NCBI GenBank assembly: GCA_037176905.1
Contig: JBBBWG010005335.1
Location: 1 to 64,000 of the forward strand
Source: Azolla pinnata
Taxonomy: Eukaryota; Streptophyta; Polypodiopsida; Salviniales; Salviniaceae
Length of the DNA stretch: 64,000 nt
Reading direction: 5' to 3'
Shown: one piece after another, positions 51,201 through 61,965 of the stretch
Layout of the letters: each line of letters opens with the position of its first letter
Numbering within the stretch: the stretch's first letter is position 1
Notes under the pieces: generated by a model
Databases searched by the model: none
Told to the model about the DNA's origin: nothing
Seen by the model: only the letters and a program-made list of their open reading frames with translations
Made by a program: the position numbers and the translations under genes

Positions 51201-53897
51201 GGATCCTTCCATCTCTTTAGCATTACAGGTTTAGTTGCTCTCTTTAGTATGGGAAATTTGATATTTTGATACACATGGTTCTAAAAGATGAACATAGACA
51301 GCTTTCAAAATCAAGCAAAATGTGACGCAGGTTCCATTTAGAGGGTCATTCTGGTAGTTTCAAAGACTGAGGTGTATTCTGGTTAAATATCCAAAAGTTA
51401 GCAGGTGTTTTCATTTTAAAGTAAATTATAACTAGTATTGGAGTTCATAAGCTCAGTATGCAACGTTGATCTTAATAATTACTGCTCTAGTTTTACTTCA
51501 TATTTTTTCGGCTGTTACTTGATCTTCTATTTCAATACATGAATAAATATTTTATAGTGATGAGTACCTAAATCAATGGGCATCGGACAAACTGCAGGTC
51601 AGAACATTGTTGGAAAGCAAGCATAGTCTAGAAGTGAAGACAGGTGAGGCTAGTACACGCATTACAAATTTGGAGAAGGAACTGGACGAAAAGAATCAGG
51701 TAATTATGAAAACAAGGATTTTATTTAAATGTGCATCACTGTTCAACTTCAAGAATTCTGATCATTATATTATCCGGTTAATAATGTCTAGGAATGTGAG
51801 AGGTTGCGTACAGAGAATCATAACTTGGATGCTGAGAGACAAGCAGCACTGAACACACTCAATCAACATCTTGTACGACTAGGGGCGCTAGATCAAGAGG
51901 TGAGGTGAAGGTCTTTCTTGTGTTTTTGTTTTCAACCATGACTTCATGTCTTTGAGTTCCGACCATTAATATATAAAGATCAGGTTCAAGACAAAACTGA
52001 GCTGATCACAAGTTTACAGAAGCAACTTGAGGTGCAAACGCTTCAGAGGTAGCACATAATGAACACTTCATTAACACATATTAGCTTGTTGAAAATTTTT
52101 ATTTTTGTTGGTGTTTTTGATGAATATCCAAATTCCAAACATGCAGATCTTCGCTTGAACTTTCCGTCAAAGATGCTCAAGTTGCCGTCGAACGTGCAGA
52201 AGAAAAAAATAAGTTGAATGAAGCAGAACTCAGCAAATGCCGACAGTTGATTGAGAAATTACAGGTATGACAATGGTTACTTGATTTCTAAATCTTTACT
52301 ATACAAAGTCGATAATTTTACCGGCCAGTCACTAATTAAACTCATATTGTAGGCCGAATTGCGCACATGTAAGGCTAAAATGAAGCTGAAAGGGCAGATG
52401 GCGTCTCAACAAGACAATCTCCTCCTAGAACGGCAGACAGCTGTAGATAGAACAACTCAAGAAAATAATACTTTGAAACAGGAAATGTCCGTGATTAAGA
52501 ATGACAATGAGGTGCTCAGAGAAAAGGTTTGGAGTCTATTGATGACATCATAGCAATCTTAAAACGAAAAGCTAGCTTTCTTTGTCTGTGAAATAATAAC
52601 ATTGTATGGAGACTCATTGGTTTTCTCTGATTCAGGTCAAAGAGTTGCAGTGCAAGGTTGATGAGTCTCAAGAGCTCCAACAGTCCAGCCAGCAGATGAT
52701 CCAGTGAGTGAAGTGAGCTTATAAGTAGCCCAAACAAACGTAGAATAGACATCAAATAAAATGAAGCGAAACTTATGTCCACCTTCTTGCAGGTGGCTGA
52801 ATCAACAGTTAACGGATGCGCAGCTTGGTAAACTAGGCACCATTAAAGCACCTTCTCGCAGCTATAACACGTTGAGGCCCAATTTGTCATTTCTTTCCGG
52901 CTCTAGCGATTCTATGACCAGACCAACAATATCAAATCAATCCAGTTTATCCTTCTTGGCTAGCTCAAGTGATCCAGCAACGAGAGCAAAGGTACCAAAT
53001 CAAGCCAACTTATCATTCCTTTCTAGTTCTACCGATTCACTGATCCGAACACCATCAACCAACCAGCCCAATTTATCATTACTTGCAACTTCTGGTGATC
53101 CTGTAACAAGAATGACAATGTCAACTCCACCAAATGTATCTTTCCTCCCTAACTCTAGTGATCCTATGACAAGAGCAGCACTGTCATATCAAACACCCAA
53201 CTTATCTCTCCTTTCAAATTCTAATGATACCTTGACTAGAGCAACATCCAACCGCGTGGGTGGACCCTCCTTCTCAGCATCGGCTAGCTTGAATATGGGT
53301 CCAACCTCATATAATCCAACGTACAAAAGTGTGCAACAACTGGTAAGCTCTTCTCCTAGTTTTGATCGCCTGGCAATCCATGATTCTGTAAAGGCTAATG
53401 TTGGAACCAGTACGAGCATCGGAAGTAGCATGTCATCCACGTTACCATCAATCAACTCAGCAAGGCCATTATGCAATAATTTATCACCCTTGCGCGGAGC
53501 TTCAGCACTGGCAACAACCCTGAACATGAAACCGATAAGTCAGAGTTTTGCAACAAAATCGGATCAACTTCCAGTGGCATCTTGCTTAGCAAAAGATCCA
53601 GCACAGGTTCCAGGTGACAAGCAGCTAGATTCTGGTGGTATGGAATCAGGAGACTCGGGTCTGCTCAATGATGAGAGCTCCAGGTGGACTCTTCTGCCAC
53701 GGCCGCCATTGTCTTTCGTGGAAGCAAGGTCTGAACTACACAAATGGACTGGGAAGTATCAAACTTCAGGCAGTAATGAGGTCAAAAGCGCCGGATCTGG
53801 ATTGAACAACAACGAGAAGTGTGGTGCCAACAGCATTGTCGTGGATATCGAAGGTAAAGCTCTTCCAACGGCTGAAGACAAAACAATGACCGACTGA
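48244..53897 (+). CDS. SAS6: SAS-6, centriole/basal-body cartwheel protein
   Basis: Thirteen coding exons join in one frame to 848 residues: 48244-48408, 48942-49129, 49735-49891, 50011-50096, 50546-50636, 50728-50847, 51598-51699, 51792-51899, 51984-52048, 52147-52264, 52353-52526, 52636-52703, 52793-53897. SAS-6 dimers join head to head to form the ninefold cartwheel that starts centrioles and basal bodies. Residues about 12-170 form the head domain, with DPFFLYFLEVSEDDFQ, LVDFTTFPYKFIELLEHC and FKNLSHLSLCFRQGND. F140 in EANQF matches the phenylalanine that fills the partner's pocket (F145 in Chlamydomonas, F131 in human). About 171-495 is coiled coil, ending with the conserved WLNQQLTDAQ. 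The tail (510-848) is Ser/Asn-rich and begins with about six tandem repeats. Plants express it in spermatogenous cells, where basal bodies form de novo; flowering plants lack it. An AATAAA-like signal lies near 54140. Confidence 0.95.
52880..53260 (+). repeat. Tandem protein repeats in the SAS-6 tail
   Basis: Within exon 13, about six units of 22-24 residues with the pattern NLSFLSSSxDxxTRxxxxNQ. Examples are NLSFLSGSSDSMTR, SLSFLASSSDPATR, NLSFLSSSTDSLIR, NLSLLATSGDPVTR, NVSFLPNSSDPMTR and NLSLLSNSNDTLTR. Confidence 0.88.
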
Positions 53898-55626
53898 AGA
53901 AAGGCTGAATGAAAGTTGAGTTGAAGCTGATTATAACAATGGTTTCCAAAAGGGTGAAGCATTGGCTGGTTTTGCAGCTGCGGTCATTACAACACCGCAG
54001 GTTGGTGAGTTGCCCAAATGTCAAGTTCAATATCAATAGTTCTATCACCACTAAGAAGAATAATAACATTCTTTGGTATCTATCGTAAGCGATAACTCGA
54101 ATTTTCCGTTGGCATCTGATTGTTAGCTCTTTTTTGTCAATAAAAACAGAAGACTTGAAATACGTCCATGTGCTTCAAGGAGCCATAGCTAGGGTCTCTT
54201 TGATCAGGAAGACAAACCCTACAATTCCCGAGTGGTGGCCTAATAAACCAATCAATCCCTGGCTATAGTGTACAATTATTTGCAACTGTGAGCTAGAGAT
54301 ACAGCCGGCATTTCAATGTAACATTTTCTCGATTTGGATTTCAAGCAAATTGGAGTATGTTAAACTTTTTCGTTATTAGAACAATGTTATACACGCATCA
54401 AATGGATGCTTGGATGAAGAGCAGCATAAATGTGTGGTTTTATCATTTAAGCTACAAATGTGGCGATGGGTTTTGAGAAAGAAGAAAGAAAGATATATTA
54501 ACGTCTTCTAAACCCAATATTGTTTTATGAGACAATAATGTTTGTGGATTCACTCCATCTCTGATATATCCAAAATCCTTTTGCAAATCTCTGCTTCAGA
54601 AATGAACTGAAAGTATTTACCTATAACTTCTGCAAAACTAATTAGTCCTTTTTTTATACGACGCCTCAACTGTTTTGATGGTTATGAATGAAGAAGCTCT
54701 CTTGCGGGGTAACATCTGGATCATCATCTAGTGGACTCCTTGATCCGCCCATGAATTCTTTCATACCAAGTGCGAGATGTATTTCACGGCATTAGCTTTC
54801 ACCTGTTACCTATGCCATGCTATAAACGCTTAAAACTTTAGTTTTTGGACAACTAGTTAGAATATCTTGGAAATTGCTTCTTAATCATCCAAGGCTAAAA
54901 CCGGACCAATCGAGCTCCAGATGTTATACAAATTGCAATGCAAATTGATCTCACAATCTTTTCATTTGCATTCTTAATTCTTGAATTTAAGAACCATGTG
55001 AGCAAATTATGATCATTCTAAAAATTGCAGCAGCTCAACTATAGGGGCTATTAAGAGTGTACGGCTTTTGGTTTGAACACCTCAAATTTTCTCATTTTTG
55101 GCAATGACTATATCAAACATTTGAAGTAGGAGCAGTAAACTAATACACAACAAACCCATGGGAAAATTGAGCAAAAGTCAAGAAACTTCTAGAAACAATA
55201 CCTTCGATATTTCTGTCAACTACCAACAGGATGATTGGATCAACTATTCATGTACATGTAGTGTTGTAGCCTCCTGGATCAACACACTAGACAAAGATGT
55301 TTGATTGCAACTTGTGGGTGATGGATGATCCATGTTCTTCAAGTCTTAATCTGTTTTTTCTTTTTCACTATCTTGGCATTCCATGAACCTTGAGGACACA
55401 TTGCATCTAAAATGCCCATCTCTTGTCCTCATCTAAAATGCCCATCTCTAGTCTTACTCCACGGATTGTGCTAAATGGATCTCTATATTGGAATGCATGT
55501 GAACCGGCCCTAAGAAGGGACAAGTAGTTACCGTGCTGATGACATGGAAAAACGAAAACGTTAAGTTTGGCAGTTTCTTAATTTCTTGACTCTTCGTATT
55601 TGAAGGTGGAATTAGAAACACAAAAA
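53898..55626. other. SAS-6 3' UTR and intergenic spacer
   Basis: The first 250 bases or so are probably 3' untranslated sequence. No other gene or RNA recognised. ATCTAAAATGCCCATCTCT is present twice near 55405-55450 as a small tandem pair. Confidence 0.5.
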
Positions 55627-56272
55627 CGTTTCCGTGTATACTACGGTTAGGGTTATGGTTAGGGTTAGGATTAGGTTAGGGTTAGGATTAGGGTTAGGTT
55701 CAGGGTAATTAGGATTAGGAGCACATCCGTACGTTCTTTCAGACATTATGCCTTCTTGTCTAGTTCTATGGGGATCAAACTAGGATTAGGGTTAGGGTAA
55801 TTAGGGCTAGGGTAAGGATCAAGGTAATAAGGATTAGGAGCAGTGCATCAGTCCGATCTTTCAGGTACAGCATTAGGCCGGTCTTTGTTTCAATCGGGAT
55901 CAAACTAGGATTAGGGTTATTAGGATTAGGAGCACATCAGTACGTTCCTTCAGATATTATACGTTCTCTCTAGTGGTATGGGGATCAAACTAGGTTTAGG
56001 TTTATCAGGATTAGGAGCACATCAATACGTTCTTTCAGATATTATGCCTTCTCTCTAGTAGTATGGCGGTCAAACTAGGGTTAGGGTTAGGGTTAGGGTT
56101 AGGGTCATGATAATTAGGATTAGGAGCACATCAGTACGTTCTTTCAGATATTATGTTGGTCGATGTTTAATGGGGATCAAACTAGGGTTAGGGTTAGGGT
56201 TAGGGTTAGGGTTGGGTTAGGGTTGGGTTAGGGTTGGGTTAGGGTTAGGGTTAGGGCTAGGGCTGTGATAGC
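55627..56272. repeat. Composite satellite: TTAGGG repeats plus a ~75-bp spacer
   Basis: About five units. Each has TTAGGG or variant runs (ATTAGGG, TTAGGATTAGG) followed by a spacer: AGGATTAGGAGCACATCAGT, ACGTTCTTTCAGATATTATG, CTCTCTAGT and TATGGGGATCAAACTAGG. The first run also has GGTTATGGTTAGGG. The last run at about 56180-56270 alternates TTAGGG with TTGGG. The repeat is TTAGGG, not the TTTAGGG seen near UFL1. Confidence 0.9.
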
Positions 56273-57000
56273 CCTGGGAAAGAATGCGGAATCAACGTAG
56301 TAACAGATCTGCGTCTGATCACCGGAGTACGTACAACCGCCCAAATCAGGTACAGACGTATCGAAGGGCTGATCTATTGTCTCACCATCATCATCATCAT
56401 CATCATCAATCATTCATGCCGTTTGATGAAGATTAATCCTGCATTAATTTGCCGGCGCTCATCCTCCGATGATCCGATTTCATGCTGCAATACATATATA
56501 TATGTTTGCCCGGCCGTCTGATGAAGGCCGATTGATCGACGATACGCGCTAACGATTCAAACTATATATAGATCATTTATATATATTCTGAGATGTAATT
56601 CTGACGATCTTTACCAGATCCGATCATCTCATTCGTGTTTTGGGCGGATCAATATGTTGTAGACTGCGGGTCGCAGCGTCGTAAGGATCAGCACGAGAAC
56701 AGCTACTGTTGCAGAAGATCATCCGGCCGCTGATCATCATCAAGGTGCTGCACCATCGCTCGGCCACACAAGGTGCAGTACAGTACGAATTATCAACTTG
56801 AATCACGAAAGATCCGAATCTTTCCTGATCGAGCCGATCAATGATCAATTCATTCGCGCCGCTTCTGCTGCTGCAGGCGCCGATCCGGCTCGGATCTCAA
56901 GCGAAGAGAGCTGCTGGGGAGCGGAATCTTCGATTACGCGGATCGTGATCATCATCCATTCAAGCCGAAGGTGGTGCTTATAAATCCTTCCGCGCCCACG
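56273..57000. other. Intergenic spacer
   Basis: No gene recognised. An ATC run lies near 56385-56410. Open frames on both strands are short and match no family I know. Confidence 0.45.
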
Positions 57001-57004
57001 TCTG

Positions 57005-57405
57005 TGCCAATTATCCGAAATCTAATTTGCTAATTAGATCATCTGCAAGCTAATGCGATCATATTCTTCAAAAGCTAATTAGTTCGTATTTAATCTGCAA
57101 GCTAATTAGATCATCTGCAAGCCAATTAAATCATCATCTGCAGGCTAATTAGATCATAACTTGATCATCTGCAAGATAATAAGATCATATTCTGCAATCT
57201 AAGTAGACCATATTCTGCAAGCTAATTAGGATCATCGATCATCTGCAAGCTAATTAGATCCTATTCTGCAAGCTAACAAGATGATCTGCAAGCTAATTAG
57301 ATCCTATTCTGCAAGCTAACAAGATGATCTGCAAGCTAATTAGATCATATTCTGCAATATCTAGTTAGACCATATTCTACAAGCTAATTAGATCCTCTGC
57401 AAGCT
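57005..57405. repeat. 22-24-bp minisatellite CTGCAAGCTAATTAGATCAT
   Basis: About 16 imperfect units of CTGCAAGCTAATTAGATCAT(ATT). A longer pattern, TCCTATTCTGCAAGCTAACA followed by AGATGAT, repeats twice near 57255-57335, showing a second level of duplication. Confidence 0.9.
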
Positions 57406-57547
57406 TAAGGCAATCCCGATCCAGCCGAGAATATTCCATGACTATTCTTCAGATAGTATAATGCATCATGAATTCTTTGTCGTACTAATTCAGCTGATTG
57501 ACGCATGCATATTGAAATTAGCTGATACGATTTCACGGCGCTAACAA

Positions 57548-57638
57548 TTGATGATGATGATGATGATGATGATGATGACGGCGGCGACGACCGCGGCCGT
57601 GATGATGATGGTGATGCTGCTGGATGATGATGATGAGG

Positions 57639-57669
<31 letters not shown>

Positions 57670-58170
57670 CGGGGTGGTGATAATGGTGATGGTGCTGGAT
57701 GATGAGGATGAGGGTGAGGATGATGATGACGATGGTGGTGGTGATGATGATGACGACAGCAATGGTGATGATGCTGGATGATTATAATGATGATGATGAT
57801 GATGATTGATTGATGATTGATGAATATTGATGATGATGATCAATGATTGATGATTGATGATTGATGAATATGAGATGATTGGATGATTGATGATTGATGA
57901 AGATGACGGTGGTGATGATGGTGATTGATGATTGATGATGGATTGATGATGCTGAGAATGAGATGATGAGGATGCGATGATGATGATGATGATTGATGGA
58001 TTGATGATTGATGATGGGTTGATGATTAGGATTGATGATGGATTGATGATAGATGATTGACGATGGATTGATGATGGATGATGGATTGATAATTGATGAT
58101 GATCGATGATCGATAATGCTGATTGACGATTGATGATTGATGATCCTGATGCCGATGGTGTGATCGCGGA
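57548..58170. repeat. GAT/ATG microsatellite region with GATTGATGATTGAT variants
   Basis: About 620 bases of nearly continuous GAT triplets, first pure GATGATGAT with GGT/GAC changes, then a GATTGAT-type repeat. It directly precedes the Jupiter/SPIRAL1-like open frame. It gives fake Met, Asp or Ile runs. Confidence 0.92.
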
Positions 58171-58181
58171 TCATTCATCAG

Positions 58182-58566
58182 GTGGCAGATGATGATCATG
58201 AGCCGCCGGCGTCGGCTAAAGATTCTACTGCAAACGATATCGGCAGCGCGATCGTCGAAGAAGAATTGGCTCGGTCCCCAGATCGAGAACCTGCAGCAGC
58301 AGAACATGATGATGATGATGATGATGATGATGGTGGTGGTGATGATGATCCGAATGCACAACAGCCAGATCATGTCGGCCATGATCATCAGCCGATCATC
58401 ATCCTCAACAATGGGCCGCGGAGGAGGAATATGAGCAGCATCAGCTGCAGCTCTGATGATCCCAACATCATCATCATCAGGTCGTGCTCCTCCGCCAAAG
58501 CCAAGGAGCTCCGAGGCAGCATCAACATCTTCGGCGGCTCTACATGCAGATCATCGGCACCACCAC

Positions 58567-58599
<33 letters not shown>

Positions 58600-60152
58600 C
58601 AACGGCGGCGGCTCATGCAGCGGATCATCAGCATCAGGCAATTGCTGCGGCTTCGGCTTCCAGCATTAATGGCGGCGATGGTGACGATGATCGCCGGATC
58701 AATGCAGCAGATGCCCCGCGCGATCATCTCCGTCACCATCGTCATCATCGAGCGGATCATGATGATCGGTCGATCATCGCGCAGGAGAATCAGTGGGCGG
58801 CGCCGGCGCCGGCGCGCAGAACTTGCGTCAAGGTTTCCCACGTAAGTCTGCAAACTCCCCATGATCTCTGCATGCATCAAAAATCACGTCGATCATGATG
58901 CATGCGCCTCATCCATCCCGATCATGCATGATAATATGCATAGCTCGCATGATCCTGTTTCGTCGATGATCTTACGATGATCCGATGAATCCGTAATATT
59001 CGCATTCCGTTTCGTTTGGCCGATGAATCATACGATCCGATGAATCCGAAATGTTCGCGTTCGTTTGGTCGATGATAATTATACGATCGAGTGAATATTA
59101 CGTTGCGTCGGTGATTGTACGATCCAATGAATCCGTAATGTTCGCGTTCGTTTGGTCGATGATAATTATACGATCGAATGAATGTTGCGTTGGGTCGATG
59201 GTTCATACGATCCAATGAATCCGTAATATTCACATTCGTTAATTTGGTCGATGATAATTATACGATCCAATGAATCCATAATATTCGCATTCGTTTGTCC
59301 GAGGATTATACGATCCAATGAATCTGAAACATTCGCATTCGTTTGGTCAATGATTTTAGGATCCAGTGAGTCTGTAGTATTCGCATTCGTTTGTTTTGGT
59401 CGGATGATATATACTTCAATTCATGATGCATATATATATATAATATGCATCGATTGTAAAATTCACATTTGTTTCATCAATAGATTATAAGATCCAATGT
59501 ATATGTATATGCACAAACTGTACTAATTATATTCGCATTCGTTTTGTCGACGATTATAAGATTCAATCGCATGATATATATGTATATATGCATCGATTGT
59601 AATTATATTTGCATTCGTTGAAAATATCAAACGCGAAAAAACAAATGGTTTTTCGTTTACATAGTTTAGAGTCCCTTCTCATTCTGGAATAGTACTTTTA
59701 TGCTCGAATACGTATTCACGAATCATGTATTCTTGACTAAAACCTATTCGAAACTGATATATATTCACATTACTGTATCGTGTTTCATGGTTACTGATCT
59801 GCCACAGCCTGCTGGAGGACGGAGTCAGATCTCATTCGGCAATTCTGATCATCAATATAGTACAGCCCGGCTTGACTATGGGTCACAAAAGGCTCTACGC
59901 CATTTGCGTGTGAGTCGAGAAGCGCCACAAAACGTTGGACCCTTTGATGAGAATGGGCAAATTTCTGGCAATGACCATCATCATTCCGATAAGAGTAGTT
60001 GCCACAGTATGAGTGCTGCCAAGCGTCGGGAAATGGTAGGAAACAATATCTTCTCCTCGAGCTCCGACACCGATCCCGCCCCAGAAATCTATAATTCAAG
60101 GATCGCTTACAAACAACCACCAGGTGGTAGAAGCAGCCTAAAGCTAATCTAG
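58182..60152 (+). CDS. Jupiter/HN1- or SPIRAL1-like microtubule-associated protein
   Basis: Two exons in the model: 58182-58841 (donor CCCAC|GTAAGT) and 59808-60152 (acceptor CTGCCACAG), both phase 0. Joined they read RTCVKVSHPAGGRSQISFGN. The C-terminus holds VGNNIFSSSSDTDP and ends YKQPPGGRSSLKLI. This order, a PPGG-x-S block, an NIF block and a final PPGG-x-SSL, follows Jupiter/HN1 proteins (RPPGGGSNFSLG, SNIFG, NPPGGKSSLVLG). Plant SPIRAL1 proteins also end with a PGGGSSL block. Both families bind microtubules. The role here is inferred from short motifs only. The first 190 residues are low-complexity Asp, His and Ser runs from GAT/ATC repeats, so the true start may be later (for example the Met of NMSSISCSS) or in an unseen exon. 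With the start used the length is 334 residues. The intron carries its own minisatellite. Confidence 0.5.
58970..59625. repeat. ~54-bp minisatellite in the intron of the Jupiter/SPIRAL1-like gene
   Basis: About eleven imperfect units made of ACGATCCAATGAATCCGTAA, TATTCGCATTCGTTTGGTCG and ATGATAATTAT. Some units lack the middle block, giving steps of about 45-60 bases. Confidence 0.9.
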
Positions 60153-61965
60153 CACTTCCAAACAGAATGAATTCATTATTCTGAAAGCGTACTCAAGGAT
60201 AATTTGTCTCAGTGCTATTCATGACTATGAATTAGGACATTGTCAACATCATTCCTATTGTATATCATTATAAATAATACATTTGTATAAAAAAACAGAT
60301 AATATTTCATGTTCTCTTTTAAGATTCTCAATAAATACTCAAAAAGTATCTAAATATTTCACATTTTATGAAAATCTTAAAACTTTATAATATCAATTTA
60401 TATAAAAAAGAATTCATGTATTTATATAATTTATAAAAATATTATTAAAAACCACATCAAAACTTAAGTAATTTAAATGTTTCTTAAAAAAACTAGTTAT
60501 ATTACCAGATAATGACATTCCTAATATATTGAGAGATAACAATCTAAAGCTTAGCTTTATTACATCATTTTTTTTAAATGTTTATTATAAATAAAATAAT
60601 TAATTACTTTCCAAGAATTTTATAATACTATTACAATTATGTTAAATTATATGATTGTGACAAAACATCCATGTGCTCAATCTTCACGATGTCTTTGTTT
60701 TTGTAAAAACAAATATCTTTATTTGAGAAATCGATATGTCACATTGACTTCTTCACGATGTTTTTGTTTTTTTAAAAACAAATAGCTTTATTCAAGAAAT
60801 CGATATGTCACATTGACTTCTTGTATAAAACATAAAAGTTTTAGAAAGATCGATACTATCTTAAACCTTTTTAAGGAAATACTAACATGGTGAGAATTAT
60901 ACATGCGGTGGCCTTTACTATATTTACAATCAAGCAATCTAATCAATACACTATTTATAATAATATTTATAAATACTAAAAAATAAATCTTTATTTTTAC
61001 AAATGATGTGTTCTATGAAAGATTCGTCGCATTGATCCCTTTAAATTAACTTCTTACATAAAGCCACGTATTCTGCAAACATTAGAAAAAATAACGTGAT
61101 GCAAATCAAACCCATAACCTTTACTATTACCCCAAACAAAATCTAACCAATACACTATATTAATGATAATATTAAATTATTATATATTTAAATTTTACCT
61201 TTTACATGACATTATACAAAAACAAATAAAAGTTAAGAGTCAAACCCAAGACCTTTACTTTTATAATCAAATAATTTAACCAACATACTATCCATGATAA
61301 TATTATATAAATTAATTTATAACTTCTTATATAAATGCCTTGTATTTCTATACAAACTAAAACTAACACACTACATTTATTATAATATAAACATTCTGGC
61401 TCATTTTGTATTTTCTAAGTCCATGCGTTGCATCGACTTGGCGAACATTTAGCCACTATTTGCAAGTCAAGTCGATGTGGCTATTAAAAATGTCCTTGAA
61501 CAATTTTGTTAAATAATGACCTAAAATGTTAATAATGAGGATGTTACTTTTCCTACATGTTTTTCTAAAAAATGCACTTACTTTTACTTTTTTTATAGAG
61601 GATAATGTAGTGGTGACCTTCAATAAGCATATGGGTAGCTATAATTAACTCACACTTTGAGGCCATAAAAATAAATTTATATCATGATAGTGTATAGCCC
61701 TAATATTATGAAAACAAATAGATAATTGAACATACATATAATTAGTATATTAGATATGTAATTAAGCAACAAAAGCATTGATGTTTGTATTATAAGTAGT
61801 ATATATGCGAGGATATGGGAACATTATATACAATAAACATGTGGGGAAGTAACAAAAAATGATTAACATAGCATGTAACTAAATTAATAACACCATTACT
61901 TACATATGGTAGCACTAAATGGCCATAACAACCTTTGATTAGTCCAATGGCATTGACACAATTAC
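60153..61965. other. AT-rich intergenic spacer
   Basis: No gene recognised. It has several A/T-rich passages with loosely recurring phrases such as AATCTAACCAATACACTAT and CCTTTACTATTA near 60910, 61130 and 61255, which suggest old diverged repeats about 120-220 bases apart. Confidence 0.5.
60682..60822. repeat. 69-bp tandem duplication
   Basis: Two copies, 60682-60750 and 60751-60819, both starting CTTCACGATG and holding AAATCGATATGTCACATTGA; few differences. Confidence 0.9.

Noticed and set aside
57541-58174. Met/Asp and Ile/His/Ser-rich open frames on both strands
   Set aside because: Artefacts of the GAT microsatellite.
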